Shown: positions 9,064 through 18,823, counted from the first letter of the stretch. The stretch is DNA of 64,000 bases from Siccibacter colletis (GCF_000696575.1 NZ_JMSQ01000009.1:182599-246598), one strand, 5' to 3'. The notes: generated from the sequence alone by a model not told the origin. Numbers and translations are program-made.

Positions 9064-9081
9064 TATACTTGTATGGTAGTA
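9064..9081 (+). promoter_or_regulatory. Probable rspA promoter -10 with possible RspR site
   Basis: TATACT at 9064-9069 is a near-consensus -10 hexamer about 70 bases upstream of rspA, with no good -35. It runs into TTGTATGGTAGT, which could be a half-symmetric site for the GntR-type regulator RspR encoded in the same region. The operator assignment is inference from position; only the -10 match is direct. Confidence 0.35.
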
Positions 9082-9136
9082 GCGCAGTTGCGTAAGTTTA
9101 GCGCTATTGAGGCCATTACAGAGGTAAAGATCCCCC

Positions 9137-10351
9137 ATGAAAATCGTCGCGGCTGAAGTGTTTGTTACCTGCCCTGGACGTAACTTTGTTACGCTGAAAA
9201 TCACCACCGACAGCGGCCTGACCGGGCTGGGCGATGCCACCCTGAACGGGCGTGAGCTGCCAGTTGCCTCCTATCTGAAAGATCATCTCTGCCCGCAGCT
9301 GATTGGCCGCGATGCGCACCGTATCGAAGATATCTGGCAGTTTTTCTATAAGGGCGCCTACTGGCGTCGTGGCCCGGTAACCATGTCCGCCATTTCCGCC
9401 ATCGATACCGCGCTGTGGGATATAAAAGCGAAAGCCGCCGGGATGCCGCTCTACCAGCTGCTGGGCGGCGCGTCGCGCGAGGGGGTAATGGTCTACTGCC
9501 ACACCACCGGGCACAGCATTGATGAGGTGCTGGAAGATTATGCCCGCCACAAAGAGCAGGGCTTCAAAGCGATTCGCGTCCAGTGCGGCGTGCCGGGCAT
9601 GAAAACCACCTACGGCATGGCGAAGGGCAAAGGGCTGGCGTATGAACCCGCCACCAAAGGGCAGTGGCCGGAAGAGCAGCTCTGGTCTACCGAAAAGTAC
9701 CTCGACTTTACGCCGAAACTGTTCGATGCCGTGCGCAACGAATTTGGTTTTGACGAACACCTGCTGCACGACATGCACCACCGCCTGACCCCCATCGAAG
9801 CCGCGCGTTTTGGTAAGAGCATCGAAGAGTACCGCATGTTCTGGATGGAAGACCCGACCCCGGCGGAAAACCAGGCCTGCTTCCGTCTGATCCGCCAGCA
9901 CACCGTGACGCCGATTGCGGTCGGGGAAGTGTTCAACAGCATCTGGGACTGCAAACAGCTGATTGAAGAGCAGCTCATCGACTACATCCGCACCACCATC
10001 ACTCACGCAGGGGGCATCACCGGCATGCGCCGCATCGCCGACTTCGCCTCGCTGTATCAGGTGCGTACCGGCTCTCACGGCCCGTCGGATCTCTCCCCAA
10101 TCTGCCATGCGGCGGCGCTGCACTTTGACCTGTGGGTGCCAAACTTTGGCGTGCAGGAGTACATGGGCTATTCCGAGCAGATGCTGGAGGTGTTCCCGCA
10201 CAGCTGGACCTTTGACAACGGCTATATGCATCCGGGCGACAAGCTGGGCCTCGGCATTGAGTTCGATGAGAAGCTGGCTGCGAAATACCCCTACGATCCA
10301 GCGTACCTGCCGGTGGCCCGCCTCGAAGACGGCACGCTGTGGAACTGGTAA
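9137..10351 (+). CDS. rspA: RspA, D-mannonate dehydratase family protein
   Basis: This 404-residue enolase-superfamily enzyme belongs to the ManD/RspA subgroup. It shows the N-terminal capping domain and a C-terminal barrel with acid metal-ligand blocks ([17 protein letters not shown]) and the C-terminal [18 protein letters not shown] block typical of this family. Some relatives dehydrate D-mannonate or D-gluconate; E. coli RspA was first named for a starvation-sensing phenotype and its catalytic activity is weak or disputed. It begins a rspA-rspB-transporter operon whose regulator RspR lies 4.5 kb away. The exact substrate is not determined. Confidence 0.93.
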   Translation: MKIVAAEVFVTCPGRNFVTLKITTDSGLTGLGDATLNGRELPVASYLKDHLCPQLIGRDAHRIEDIWQFFYKGAYWRRGPVTMSAISAIDTALWDIKAKAAGMPLYQLLGGASREGVMVYCHTTGHSIDEVLEDYARHKEQGFKAIRVQCGVPGMKTTYGMAKGKGLAYEPATKGQWPEEQLWSTEKYLDFTPKLFDAVRNEFGFDEHLLHDMHHRLTPIEAARFGKSIEEYRMFWMEDPTPAENQACFRLIRQHTVTPIAVGEVFNSIWDCKQLIEEQLIDYIRTTITHAGGITGMRRIADFASLYQVRTGSHGPSDLSPICHAAALHFDLWVPNFGVQEYMGYSEQMLEVFPHSWTFDNGYMHPGDKLGLGIEFDEKLAAKYPYDPAYLPVARLEDGTLWNW

Positions 10352-10362
10352 CAGGAGCAATG

Positions 10363-11382
10363 ATGAAAAGTATTGTTATCCAGCAGCCGAACCGGCTGGA
10401 CATTGAAACCCGCAGCCTGCCCGAACCCGCTGCGGGAGAGGTGCGTGTTAAGGTGAAACTGGCGGGCATCTGCGGCTCGGACAGCCACATCTACCGCGGT
10501 CATAATCCGTTCGCGAAATACCCGCGCGTTATCGGCCACGAGTTCTTTGGCCTTATCGACGCGGTGGGCGAGGGCGTATCCAGCGCCCGTCTCGGCGAGC
10601 GCGTGGCGGTCGATCCGGTGATCAGCTGCGGTCACTGCTACCCGTGTTCGGTGGGCAAGCCTAACGTCTGCACGTCGCTGGTGGTGCTCGGTGTGCACCG
10701 CGACGGCGGTTTCAGTGAGTACGCGGTAGTGCCTGAGCGCAACGCCTGGACGGTGCCGGACGCCATCCCCGACGCCGATGCAGTCATGATTGAACCCTTT
10801 ACCATCGCCGCCAACGTCACCGGCCAGGTCAACCCGACCCCGCGCGATGTGGCGCTGGTTTACGGCGCGGGCCCGATGGGGCTCACCACCATTCAGGTGC
10901 TGAAGGGCGTCTATAACGTCGGGCAGGTGATTGTGGTGGACCGCATCGAGGAGCGGCTGGAGATGGCGCGCCAGAGCGGGGCCGATATGGCGATTAACAA
11001 TCTCAATCAACCGCTGGCGGCGGTGCTGGAGGCGCAGGGCATCAGGCCGACGCTGATTGTCGATGCCGCCTGTCATCCGTCAATTTTACAGGAGGCGGTG
11101 CTGCTGGCCTCCCCGGCGGCGCGCGTTGTGCTGATGGGCTTCTCCAGCGAGCCGAGCAGCATCACCCAGCAGAGCATCACCGGCAAAGAGATTTCCATCT
11201 TTTCCTCGCGACTTAATGCGAAGAAATTCCCCGTGGTTATCGACTGGCTAAGCCGGGGGCTTATCAGCCCGGCGAAGCTGGTGACCCACACGTTTGCTTA
11301 TCAACACGTTACCGACGCCATTGAACTGTTTGAGAATAACCAGCGGCAGTGCTGCAAGGTGCTTCTCACCTTCAATGAATAA
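10363..11382 (+). CDS. rspB: RspB, zinc-dependent sugar-acid/alcohol dehydrogenase
   Basis: This 339-residue medium-chain dehydrogenase matches E. coli RspB in length and sequence. Catalytic zinc ligands are visible in AGICGSD and GHEF; the structural zinc cluster is CGHCYPCSVGKPNVC near residues 88-102; the nucleotide motif is GAGPMG. It probably oxidises a hydroxyl of a sugar acid linked to the RspA substrate. Two adjacent ATGs occur at 10360 and 10363; the second matches RspB, with ACAGGAG upstream. It lies 11 bases after rspA, so the two are cotranscribed. Confidence 0.94.
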   Translation: MKSIVIQQPNRLDIETRSLPEPAAGEVRVKVKLAGICGSDSHIYRGHNPFAKYPRVIGHEFFGLIDAVGEGVSSARLGERVAVDPVISCGHCYPCSVGKPNVCTSLVVLGVHRDGGFSEYAVVPERNAWTVPDAIPDADAVMIEPFTIAANVTGQVNPTPRDVALVYGAGPMGLTTIQVLKGVYNVGQVIVVDRIEERLEMARQSGADMAINNLNQPLAAVLEAQGIRPTLIVDAACHPSILQEAVLLASPAARVVLMGFSSEPSSITQQSITGKEISIFSSRLNAKKFPVVIDWLSRGLISPAKLVTHTFAYQHVTDAIELFENNQRQCCKVLLTFNE

Positions 11383-11392
11383 AAACGGACAA

Positions 11393-11414
11393 CCCGGCCG
11401 CTCGTCGCGCCGGG
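11393..11414 (+). other. Intercistronic hairpin between rspB and ydfJ-like gene
   Basis: CCCGGC and GCCGGG form a 6-bp stem with a 10-base loop in the 87-bp gap. There is no T-tract, so it may be an RNA-stability or processing element rather than a terminator. Confidence 0.35.
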
Positions 11415-11469
11415 AAAATAGTCATGCGAGTACGTGGTCCGCATCTTACCCTTTGCAGAGATAGCCATT

Positions 11470-12843
11470 ATGACGCAAGTAAAAGCCGAGAGATCGACCT
11501 CAGACCTGGTTAAAGCCGCCGTATCGGGCTGGCTGGGTACCGCCCTTGAATTTATGGATTTCCAGCTCTATTCGCTGGGCGCGGCGCTGGTGTTTCATGA
11601 AATATTCTTCCCGGAACAGTCTGCCGCAATGGCGCTGATCCTGGCGATGGGCACCTACGGCGCGGGCTACATCGCCCGTATTGTCGGCGCATTCATTTTT
11701 GGCAAGATGGGCGACCGCATTGGCCGCAAAAAAGTGCTGTTTATTACCATCACCATGATGGGGATCTGTACCACGCTGATCGGCGTGCTGCCCACCTACG
11801 CCCAGATCGGTATTTTCGCACCAATCCTGCTGGTGACGCTGCGTATCGTGCAGGGGCTGGGCGCCGGGGCGGAGATTTCCGGGGCCGGCACCATGCTGGC
11901 CGAGTACGCGCCGAAAGGCCGTCGCGGCATTATCTCCTCGCTGGTGGCGATGGGCACCAACTGCGGCACCCTGAGCGCGACTGCCATCTGGGCGGTGATG
12001 TTCTTTGTGCTGGAGCGCGAAGAACTGGTGGCCTGGGGCTGGCGCGTGCCGTTCCTCGCCAGCGTGGTGGTGATGATCTTCGCCATCTGGCTGCGCATGA
12101 ACCTGAAAGAAAGCCCGGTGTTTGAACAGGTCAGCGAGGGCGATAAAGCCCCGGCGCAGATCGAACCGCGTGAAACCACGCTCGGGGCGATGTTCACCAG
12201 TAAATCCTTCTGGCTGGCGACCGGGTTGCGCTTCGGCCAGGCCGGTAACTCCGGGCTGATCCAGACCTTCCTTGCCGGTTATCTGGTGCAGACCCTGCTG
12301 TTTGATAAAGCCATTCCTACCGATGCGCTGATGATCAGCTCGTTTATAGGCTTCATCACCATTCCGCTGCTCGGCTGGCTGTCGGATAAATACGGGCGGC
12401 GCGTGCCCTATATTCTGCTGAATATCTCGGCGATTATCCTGGCGTACCCGATGCTGTCGATTATTGTCGATAAGAGTTACGCCCCCGGCACCATCATGCT
12501 CTCTATCATCGTTATCCATAACTTCGCGGTGCTGGGGCTGTTTGCGCTGGAAAACATCACGATGGCGGAGATGTTCGGTGCGCGAAATCGCTTCACCCGA
12601 ATGGCTATCTCGAAAGAGGTGGGTGGTCTGGTGGCGGTCGGTTTTGGGCCGCTGGTGGCGGGCATTCTGTGCAACATGACCGGCAGCTGGTTACCCATCG
12701 TGGCCATGATTGTGGTCTACTCCCTGATTGGCCTCGTCTCGGCACTTATGATGCCTGAAGTGCGCGACCGTGACCTGAATGTGCTGGAGGATGCCGCAGA
12801 GCCTGCCGCGCGAGCGACGGAGCGGGTGGGGCATTACGTCTGA
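11470..12843 (+). CDS. ydfJ: MFS transporter of the metabolite:H+ symporter family (YdfJ-like)
   Basis: This is an inner-membrane symporter of 457 residues with 12 predicted helices. The motif GKMGDRIGRKKV between helices 2 and 3 is the major-facilitator signature, and similarity is to the MHS subgroup (GTALEFMDFQLYS at the N-terminus; KAKP-type transporters of organic acids). E. coli ydfJ is interrupted at the Qin prophage; here it is intact and directly follows rspAB. The likely job is uptake of the sugar acid metabolised by RspA/RspB/YdfI. The start at 11470 gives MTQVKAE; an upstream in-frame start at 11434 is less likely. Confidence 0.88.
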   Translation: MTQVKAERSTSDLVKAAVSGWLGTALEFMDFQLYSLGAALVFHEIFFPEQSAAMALILAMGTYGAGYIARIVGAFIFGKMGDRIGRKKVLFITITMMGICTTLIGVLPTYAQIGIFAPILLVTLRIVQGLGAGAEISGAGTMLAEYAPKGRRGIISSLVAMGTNCGTLSATAIWAVMFFVLEREELVAWGWRVPFLASVVVMIFAIWLRMNLKESPVFEQVSEGDKAPAQIEPRETTLGAMFTSKSFWLATGLRFGQAGNSGLIQTFLAGYLVQTLLFDKAIPTDALMISSFIGFITIPLLGWLSDKYGRRVPYILLNISAIILAYPMLSIIVDKSYAPGTIMLSIIVIHNFAVLGLFALENITMAEMFGARNRFTRMAISKEVGGLVAVGFGPLVAGILCNMTGSWLPIVAMIVVYSLIGLVSALMMPEVRDRDLNVLEDAAEPAARATERVGHYV

Positions 12844-12869
12844 TATGCTTGTCATTTTCTTAACCTCAA

Positions 12870-12897
12870 CGCCTGCCTGACCGCAGGCGTTTTTTTT
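12870..12897 (+). terminator. Rho-independent terminator of the rspAB-ydfJ operon
   Basis: A 7-bp stem CGCCTGC/GCAGGCG with a 6-base loop is followed by eight T residues, 27 bases after the transporter stop. Confidence 0.9.
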
Positions 12898-13018
12898 GAC
12901 ACATCCGGTTACCATTCTAGTCATGATAGTCAGCAAATCCTGTCTCAGGTCAATATCGCTGACGGAGTGAGACGTAATCTGTTGAACCACTGTTTCATTT
13001 CCAAGACGAGTCTCTTCT

Positions 13019-14485
13019 ATGGCACATAAACTACTTTCTGCCCGGGCTGTGACCCCGACTTACTCGCGTGACGCGCTGGTCCCGCGCATCGTTCATCTCG
13101 GCTTCGGCGCGTTTCACCGGGCGCATCAGGCGCTGTACGCCGATATGCTCGCCGCAGAGCACGGCAGCGACTGGGGCTACTGCGAAGTCAATCTGATTGG
13201 CGGCGAGCAGCAGATCGCCGATCTGCGCGCTCAGGACAATCTCTATACCGTGGCAGAGATGTCGGCCGATGGCTGGAATGCGCGGGTCGTTGGGGTGGTG
13301 AAACGCGCGCTGCACGCCGGAGTGGACGGGCTGGAGGCGGTGCTTGACGCGCTGTGCGAGCCGCAGGTGGCTATCGTCTCACTCACCATTACCGAGAAAG
13401 GCTACTGCCATGCGCCGGCCACCGGTCAGCTGGTGCTGGACCATCCGCTGATTGTCGCCGACCTGCAGCATCCGCAGCGGCCGGGGTCGGCTCCGGGCGT
13501 GATCGTCGAAGCGCTGGCGCGGCGTAAGGCGGCGGGGCTGCCCCCGTTCAGCGTCATGTCCTGCGATAACATGCCGGAAAATGGGCACGTGCTGAAAAAC
13601 GTGGTGCTGGCCTTTGCCGCCGCGCGCGACGCCGCGCTGGCGCAGTGGATCGCCGATAAGGTGACTTTTCCGTCAACTATGGTGGATCGCATCGTCCCGG
13701 CCGTCACGCCGCAGACGCTGGAGAAAATTGAGCAACTTACCGGCGTGCGCGACCCGGCGGCGGTGGCCTGCGAGCCGTTCCGCCAGTGGGTGATTGAGGA
13801 TAACTTCGTCGCCGGGCGTCCGGCGTGGGAAAAGGCCGGGGCGGAACTGGTGTCCGACGTTATTCCATTCGAAGAGATGAAACTGCGCATGCTCAACGGC
13901 AGCCACTCGTTTCTGGCTTACACCGGCTACCTGGCCGGGTATCAGCACATCAACGACTGCATGGAAGATGTGCATTTCAGACGTGCGGCGCGGGCGCTGA
14001 TGCTGAACGAGCAGGCCCCGACGCTGCGGGTGAAAGGCGTGGATCTTGCGCGCTATGCCGATCTGCTGATTGAGCGCTACAGCAACCCGGCGCTGCGCCA
14101 CCGCACCTGGCAGATCGCGATGGACGGCAGCCAGAAGCTGCCCCAGCGCCTGCTCGATTCGGTGCGCTGGCATCGGGTACACGGCAGCCGCTTCGAACTA
14201 CTGGCGCTGGGGATTGCGGCCTGGATGCGTTACGTGGGCGGCGTGGACGAGCAGGGGGCAGCCATTGACGTCAGCGATCCGCTGCTGCCGGTTATTCAGC
14301 AGGCGGTTGAGCGTAGCGACGACGGCGCGGCGCGGGTGAAGGCGTTACTGGGGATTGTGGCGATATTTGGTAACGAGCTGCCTTGTGATGCGGCGTTTAC
14401 CGCGGCGGTCACCCAGGCGTATCTGATGCTGTGCGAGAAGGGGGCGAAAGCAACGGTGGCGGCTTACGCTGAACGGGTAGCGTAA
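13019..14485 (+). CDS. ydfI: Mannitol dehydrogenase family oxidoreductase YdfI (D-mannonate oxidoreductase-like)
   Basis: This 488-residue polyol dehydrogenase is of the UxuB/MtlD long-chain family. The N-terminal dinucleotide fold begins [17 protein letters not shown] (about residues 23-39), and the C-terminal catalytic part has the family lysine and histidine in [19 protein letters not shown]. It should interconvert a hexonate and a ketohexonate, such as D-mannonate and fructuronate, with NAD. Together with rspA, rspB and the transporter it makes a plausible sugar-acid pathway. It has its own terminator and a 130-bp gap from the operon before it. Substrate inferred. Confidence 0.92.
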   Translation: MAHKLLSARAVTPTYSRDALVPRIVHLGFGAFHRAHQALYADMLAAEHGSDWGYCEVNLIGGEQQIADLRAQDNLYTVAEMSADGWNARVVGVVKRALHAGVDGLEAVLDALCEPQVAIVSLTITEKGYCHAPATGQLVLDHPLIVADLQHPQRPGSAPGVIVEALARRKAAGLPPFSVMSCDNMPENGHVLKNVVLAFAAARDAALAQWIADKVTFPSTMVDRIVPAVTPQTLEKIEQLTGVRDPAAVACEPFRQWVIEDNFVAGRPAWEKAGAELVSDVIPFEEMKLRMLNGSHSFLAYTGYLAGYQHINDCMEDVHFRRAARALMLNEQAPTLRVKGVDLARYADLLIERYSNPALRHRTWQIAMDGSQKLPQRLLDSVRWHRVHGSRFELLALGIAAWMRYVGGVDEQGAAIDVSDPLLPVIQQAVERSDDGAARVKALLGIVAIFGNELPCDAAFTAAVTQAYLMLCEKGAKATVAAYAERVA

Positions 14486-14494
14486 CAAACATTG

Positions 14495-14523
14495 GTGCCG
14501 CCCTAAGGCGGCACGTTTCCTTT
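14495..14523 (+). terminator. Terminator after ydfI
   Basis: A perfect 8-bp stem GTGCCGCC/GGCGGCAC with a CTAA loop (14495-14514) is followed by GTTTCCTTT. It overlaps the end of the convergent ydfZ by 2 bases. Confidence 0.8.
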
Positions 14524-14725
14524 AGTGCAAACCAAGCCGGATCAGCTCAACCGGGGCATACTGCCCGTCGCACCCTTCCACTTCCACGGTTTTTTCACGG
14601 CGTACTTTCTCTGCGCTCAGGCCGTCGGCGTGAATAGCTTTGATAACGCCGGTCTGGCCACTGCCGCTAATCATCACGCGGCTGCCGGTGGAAATCGGGT
14701 TGCGGTTACGGTCGTAAGTTCTCAT
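14522..14725 (-). CDS. ydfZ: YdfZ, selenium-associated small protein
   Basis: This 67-residue protein equals E. coli YdfZ in length and shares [20 protein letters not shown] and the ending IRLGLH. E. coli YdfZ is described as carrying selenium while having no selenocysteine codon; here too there is no in-frame TGA, and the single cysteine in [11 protein letters not shown] is the plausible attachment point. A ribosome site GAGGAG precedes the start. Upstream lie an FNR site and a CRP-like site, consistent with anaerobic expression. Its physiological role is unknown. Confidence 0.92.
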   Translation of the reverse strand: MRTYDRNRNPISTGSRVMISGSGQTGVIKAIHADGLSAEKVRREKTVEVEGCDGQYAPVELIRLGLH

Positions 14726-14769
14726 GGTGGTTTCTCCTCTGAACAGCGATAAAAATTCAGACGCTGTAA

Positions 14770-14810
14770 AGTGTAAAAACGCGACCGCAGAAAACCTTAA
14801 CCTCGATCAA
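14770..14810 (-). promoter_or_regulatory. FNR-dependent promoter of ydfZ
   Basis: Minus strand 14810-14797 reads TTGATCGAGGTTAA: the first FNR half-site is perfect and the second matches 3 of 5. The -10 hexamer TACACT (14775-14770) is centred 31 bases away, the spacing of a class II FNR promoter. It lies about 45-85 bp upstream of ydfZ. Confidence 0.65.
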
Positions 14811-14825
14811 AATCTGATGGATTTG

Positions 14826-14841
14826 TGTGATGAATATCACG
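14826..14841. promoter_or_regulatory. CRP-like (CRP/FNR hybrid) site upstream of ydfZ
   Basis: TGTGATGAATATCACG matches the CRP consensus TGTGA-N6-TCACA at 9 of 10 bases; its core TGAT-N4-ATCA also fits FNR. It is centred about 70 bases upstream of the inferred ydfZ transcription start and lies just outside the end of rspR. Confidence 0.55.
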
Positions 14842-14853
14842 CTGTGCAGCAGG

Positions 14854-15540
14854 CTACTCTTCGCTGAACCACTCGCGGTTTTCCTGACGGATCAGCTGCA
14901 CCGACTCGCTGATCTCCTGCAGATGGACCGTCATGGCGTGCTCTACCGCGTCGCCGTCGCGCTTTTCCAGCGCGAGGAAAATATCGTTGTGCTGGCGCAG
15001 CAGCATCTCGGGCGGCGAGACGTGATCGAGGCTCATATAGCGCACGCGGTCGATGGTCGCCTTGATGTTTTCGATGGTGTCCCAGGCTAGCTGGCAGTCT
15101 GCCACCTGGGCCAGGCGCTGGTGGAACTCATCGTCGAGCTGGAAGAAATCGTTAAGCTGCTTGCGCTCAATGGCGATGCGCTGCTGGTTCAGGTTTTGCT
15201 CCAGCTGATAGCACTGGGCATCGTCAATCAACGACGCCGCGCGCCGCGCCACCGCGCACTCAATCGCCTGACGCACAAAGCAGCCGTTGCGCACCTGGGA
15301 AAGGGAGATCTTATTTACGTAGCTGCCGCGCTGGGGGCGGATCTGAATCAAGCCATTTTCAGCCAGCTTGATAAACGCTTCCCGCACCGGCTGGCGCGAC
15401 ACGTCGAACCGTACTGACACCTCTTTTTCCGACAGCGGCGTTCCCGGTGGGATCAGGCAGTGCACGATATCACGTCGTAAAATACGATAGATTTGCTGGT
15501 TAACCGGTTGGGTGGGATTGAGTTGCGTTTCGGCGGCCAT
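14854..15540 (-). CDS. rspR: GntR/FadR-family regulator RspR (YdfH)
   Basis: This 228-residue regulator is the length of E. coli RspR/YdfH and nearly identical to it. The N-terminal winged helix ([20 protein letters not shown] near residues 37-56) is followed by an all-helical FCD ligand domain with a likely metal site built on D and H residues (DDEFHQRLA). E. coli RspR represses the rspAB operon. Here its targets are probably the rspA promoter and perhaps ydfI. It lies between ydfG and ydfZ, all on the minus strand. Confidence 0.95.
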   Translation of the reverse strand: MAAETQLNPTQPVNQQIYRILRRDIVHCLIPPGTPLSEKEVSVRFDVSRQPVREAFIKLAENGLIQIRPQRGSYVNKISLSQVRNGCFVRQAIECAVARRAASLIDDAQCYQLEQNLNQQRIAIERKQLNDFFQLDDEFHQRLAQVADCQLAWDTIENIKATIDRVRYMSLDHVSPPEMLLRQHNDIFLALEKRDGDAVEHAMTVHLQEISESVQLIRQENREWFSEE

Positions 15541-15628
15541 TATTTCTTACTTTTTAAGCGGGTATGCGCGTAATCTATCACCTTTTGGCGGGTCAGCCCA
15601 TACCCGGCCCGCAGGCCGGGCGGGAGGA

Positions 15629-16378
15629 TCACTCGCCGCGATGGACGCTCAGCCCGGCAAAGGACTGGCTGACCGGCATCATTTCCACGGTATTGATGTT
15701 GACGTGCGCTGGCAGCGTCGCCACCCACCACACCGCCTCGGTGACGTCGTCCGGCGTCAGGGCGCTGGTGTTCTCGTAGGTTTTACCCGCTTTGGCATCA
15801 TCACCTTTGAAACGCACGTTGGAGAACTCGGTACCGCCCACCAGGCCCGGCTCAATGTCGGTGACGCGCACCGCGGTGCCGTGCAGATCGGTACGCAGGT
15901 TCAGGCTGAACTGGCGCACAAAGGCTTTGGTTGCGCCGTAGACGTTGCCGCCCGCGTAAGGCCAGCTGCCTGCGGTGGAGCCAATGTTAATGATATGGCC
16001 GCAATTACGCTCCACCATGCCCGGCAGCACCGCGCGGGTCATGTACACCAGCCCTTTGTTGTTGGTGTCGATCATGTTTTCCCAGTCTTCGAGGCTCGCT
16101 TTGTGGGCTGGCTCCAGACCGAGCGCCAGGCCTGCGTTGTTGACCAGGATATCAATTGCCTGCCACTCAGCGGGCAGGGCGCTCAGCATCTCCTCAATGG
16201 CAGCGCGGTTGCGCACGTCGAGCTGCGCGGTGTGAATGCCGTCGCCCAGTTCGTCCTTCAGCTCCTGCAGACGCTCCTGGCGGCGGCCGGTCGCGATAAC
16301 CTTATGACCATTTTTTACGAAGCGACGGGTGATATGTTCGCCAAACCCGGAGGTGGCTCCGGTAACTAATATAATCAT
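15629..16378 (-). CDS. ydfG: NADP-dependent 3-hydroxy acid dehydrogenase YdfG
   Basis: This 249-residue short-chain dehydrogenase shows the Rossmann motif TGATSGFG at residues 6-13, NNAG near 85, and the catalytic set with Ser in GSTAGSW and the YGATK tyrosine-lysine pair. E. coli YdfG oxidises L-allo-threonine and 3-hydroxypropionate-type acids, and reduces malonic semialdehyde formed in pyrimidine breakdown. The ATG at 16378 is chosen since family members begin MIILVTGATSG. It is divergent from dcp. Confidence 0.95.
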   Translation of the reverse strand: MIILVTGATSGFGEHITRRFVKNGHKVIATGRRQERLQELKDELGDGIHTAQLDVRNRAAIEEMLSALPAEWQAIDILVNNAGLALGLEPAHKASLEDWENMIDTNNKGLVYMTRAVLPGMVERNCGHIINIGSTAGSWPYAGGNVYGATKAFVRQFSLNLRTDLHGTAVRVTDIEPGLVGGTEFSNVRFKGDDAKAGKTYENTSALTPDDVTEAVWWVATLPAHVNINTVEMMPVSQSFAGLSVHRGE

Positions 16379-16540
16379 CTCACTGTTCCTCAACGCTTTT
16401 TGTGTTGTATTACCTTAGCACGCTCACTGCTTTTCAGGGAACCTGGATACGTATCAGCCTGTTTCCCGCCTGCCCATTGCCGGAGGGGGCATCGTTGCAT
16501 AAGCTAGAGGATTGTCATGATGACCTAACCGGAGCCGACG

Positions 16541-18586
16541 ATGTCCGCACAGAATCCGTTTTTTGAGACCAGCCTGCTGCCTTACGAGGCCCCCCGTTTT
16601 GATGTGATAACCGATCAACATTACCGTCCGGCGTTCGATGAAGCGGTGCGCATCAAGCGCGAGGAGATTGCCGCCATTGTGGCTAACACAGCCGCACCGG
16701 ACTTCGACAACACCGTGCTGGCGCTGGAGAACAGCGGGCGCACGTTGAGCCGCGTCACCGCCGTGTTTTTTGCCATGACCGCCGCGCACACTAACGATTA
16801 TTTGCAGACGCTGGACGAAGCGTTCAGCGCTGAACTGGCGGAGCTGGCAGATGATATCTACCTCAACGAGCCGCTGTTTGTGCGCGTCGATGCGGTATAT
16901 CAGACGCGTCACAGCCTCGGGCTGGACGCCGAGTCGCTGCGGCTGGTCGAAACCCTCTGGCAGCGCTTTATGCTGGCCGGGGCGCGCCTCGGCCATGAGC
17001 AGAAGGCGCAGCTGAAAGCCCTGAATAAAGAGGCCGCGCAACTGACCAGCCAGTTCAATAACCGTCTGCTGGCGGCGAATAAAGCCGGTGCGCTGGTGGT
17101 GGATGACGTGGCGCAGCTTGCCGGGCTGAGCGAGGAGGAGATCGCGGCGGCTGCGGAAGCCGCCCGGGCGCGTGGCCTGCAAGGGCGCTGGGTGTTGCCG
17201 CTGCTCAACACCACCCAACAGCCAGCGCTGGCAGCCCTGGAAAACCGTGCCACGCGGGAAACCCTGTTTAATGCCGCCTGGGAGCGTGCGCAGCGCGGCG
17301 ACGATAACGATACCCGAGCGCTGGTGCTGCGTCTGGTGGAGCTCCGGGCGCAGCAGGCGAAACTGCTGGGCTTCAATGACTATGCCAGCTGGAAGATCGC
17401 CGACCAGATGGCGAAAACGCCCCAGGCCGCCCAGCGTTTTATGCGCAACATTGCTCCGGCGGCCCGCGCCCGTGCCGAGCGCGAGCGGGAAGATATTCAG
17501 CAGGTGATCGATCGCCTGGGCGAGGATTTCAGCGTCCGGGCCTGGGACTGGAACTACTACGCCGGACAGGTGCGCCGCGAAAAATATGCCCTCGACGAAA
17601 ACGAGATCAAACCTTACTTCGAGCTGGATAACGTCCTGACCCGCGGCGTGTTCTGGGCGGCCAGCAGCCTGTTTGGCATTCGCTTCGTCGAGCGCTTCGA
17701 CATCCCGCGCTATCATGACGATGTGCGCACCTGGGAAATTTTTGATAAGGACGGGCGAGGCCTGGCGCTGTTCTACGGCGATTTCTTCGCCCGGGAAAGC
17801 AAAAGCGGCGGGGCATGGATGGGTAACTTCGTTGAGCAGTCCACGCTGACCGGCAACGAGCCGGTAATCTATAACGTCTGCAACTACCCGAAACCCGCGC
17901 CCGGTAAACCTGCGCTGATCTCCTGGGATGACGTTATCACGCTGTTCCACGAATTTGGCCATACCCTGCACGGCCTGTTTGCCAACACGCGCTACGCCAG
18001 CCTCTCCGGCACCAATACCCCGCGTGATTTCGTTGAGTTCCCGTCGCAGATCAATGAGCACTGGGCCAGCCACCCGGAAGTGTTCACCCGCTACGCCCGC
18101 CACTACCAGACCGACGCGCCGATGCCGGAGGCGCTGCGCGAGAAGCTGTTCCGCTCCGCGCAGTTCAACAAGGGCTACGACATGACCGAACTGCTGGCGG
18201 CGGCGCTGCTCGACCTGAACTGGCACAGCATCAATGCCGGACAGAGCATTAAGGACGTTACCTGGTTTGAAACCGCTTCGCTGGCGCGGGAAAACCTGCT
18301 GCTGGAAGCGGTGCCGCCGCGCTACCGCTCAAGCTATTTCGCGCACATTTTCGGCGGTGGCTACGCGGCGGGCTACTACGCCTATCTCTGGACGCAGATG
18401 CTGGCCGATGATGGCTATCAGTGGTTTGTCGAGCAGGGCGGGTTGAATGAGGAAAACGGACAGCGCTTCCGCGACGCGATCCTGTCGCGCGGCAACACCT
18501 CAGATCTTGAGGCGCTGTACCGCGACTGGCGCGGCCACGATCCAAAGATCGAGCCAATGCTGAAAAATCGGGGATTACGTGACTGA
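16541..18586 (+). CDS. dcp: Peptidyl-dipeptidase Dcp
   Basis: This 681-residue M3-family zinc peptidase removes dipeptides from the C-terminus of peptides. The zinc motif HEFGHTLHG begins at residue 470, as in E. coli Dcp, with the third ligand glutamate expected about 25 residues on (FVEFPSQINEHW). It has no signal peptide, consistent with a mainly cytoplasmic enzyme that recycles peptides. The start follows GGAGCCGACG. It is a single-gene unit followed by a hairpin at 18626-18650. Confidence 0.96.
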   Translation: MSAQNPFFETSLLPYEAPRFDVITDQHYRPAFDEAVRIKREEIAAIVANTAAPDFDNTVLALENSGRTLSRVTAVFFAMTAAHTNDYLQTLDEAFSAELAELADDIYLNEPLFVRVDAVYQTRHSLGLDAESLRLVETLWQRFMLAGARLGHEQKAQLKALNKEAAQLTSQFNNRLLAANKAGALVVDDVAQLAGLSEEEIAAAAEAARARGLQGRWVLPLLNTTQQPALAALENRATRETLFNAAWERAQRGDDNDTRALVLRLVELRAQQAKLLGFNDYASWKIADQMAKTPQAAQRFMRNIAPAARARAEREREDIQQVIDRLGEDFSVRAWDWNYYAGQVRREKYALDENEIKPYFELDNVLTRGVFWAASSLFGIRFVERFDIPRYHDDVRTWEIFDKDGRGLALFYGDFFARESKSGGAWMGNFVEQSTLTGNEPVIYNVCNYPKPAPGKPALISWDDVITLFHEFGHTLHGLFANTRYASLSGTNTPRDFVEFPSQINEHWASHPEVFTRYARHYQTDAPMPEALREKLFRSAQFNKGYDMTELLAAALLDLNWHSINAGQSIKDVTWFETASLARENLLLEAVPPRYRSSYFAHIFGGGYAAGYYAYLWTQMLADDGYQWFVEQGGLNEENGQRFRDAILSRGNTSDLEALYRDWRGHDPKIEPMLKNRGLRD

Positions 18587-18625
18587 CGGGTCATCGGGCC
18601 GGGGTAACACCCGGCCCCTTAAGAC

Positions 18626-18650
18626 AAACAGAGGCGTTTGGCCTCTGTTT
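18626..18650. terminator. Bidirectional hairpin between dcp and the zinc-ribbon reading frame
   Basis: A perfect 10-bp stem AAACAGAGGC/GCCTCTGTTT encloses a GTTTG loop. On the plus strand it ends in TTTTAT, 40 bases after dcp. On the minus strand it directly follows the stop of the zinc-ribbon frame and continues GTCTTAAG. Confidence 0.7.
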
Positions 18651-18823
18651 TATACGGTGGTTCTGGAAGCATGCCGTTTTTTGGGAAGGCAGGCGCGAGC
18701 CGTAACCCGGGTTCCACACACTGAGCAGACGGCTCCGTGGGGATGATTTTTGTCCGTGCAGGCGTTGGTAAAATAAAAACAGTTGCCGCTACAGACAGGA
18801 CAGACAAATTTTGAACTGGGGAT
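18650..18823 (-). pseudogene. Small zinc-ribbon reading frame without canonical start
   Basis: An open frame of 57 codons has two knuckle-like pairs, CPVC (residues 8-11) and CSVC (33-36), with extra cysteines at 15, 22 and 45 and the segment CTDKNHPHGAVC. This looks like a small zinc-ribbon protein. No ATG, GTG or TTG exists in frame after the upstream stop; the first codon after a strong GGAGGGG is ATC at 18823. Another frame, from ATG 18876, encodes MYKKRASVKLQQYSLEGLSP and would join it by a -1 shift near 18811-18805, where the bases AAATTTG fit a slippery pattern. It may be a decayed gene, use an unusual start, or need frameshifting. I do not recognise the family. Confidence 0.4.

Noticed and set aside
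9116..10360. 414-residue minus-strand frame opposite rspA
   Set aside because: Shadow of RspA, which is supported over its full length by similarity.
14522..14725. Selenocysteine codon in ydfZ
   Set aside because: The frame has no internal TGA. The selenium link of this family does not come from a coded selenocysteine.
16454..18226. 590-residue minus-strand frame opposite dcp
   Set aside because: Dcp is certain on the plus strand with its zinc motif; the antisense translation has no recognisable domain.
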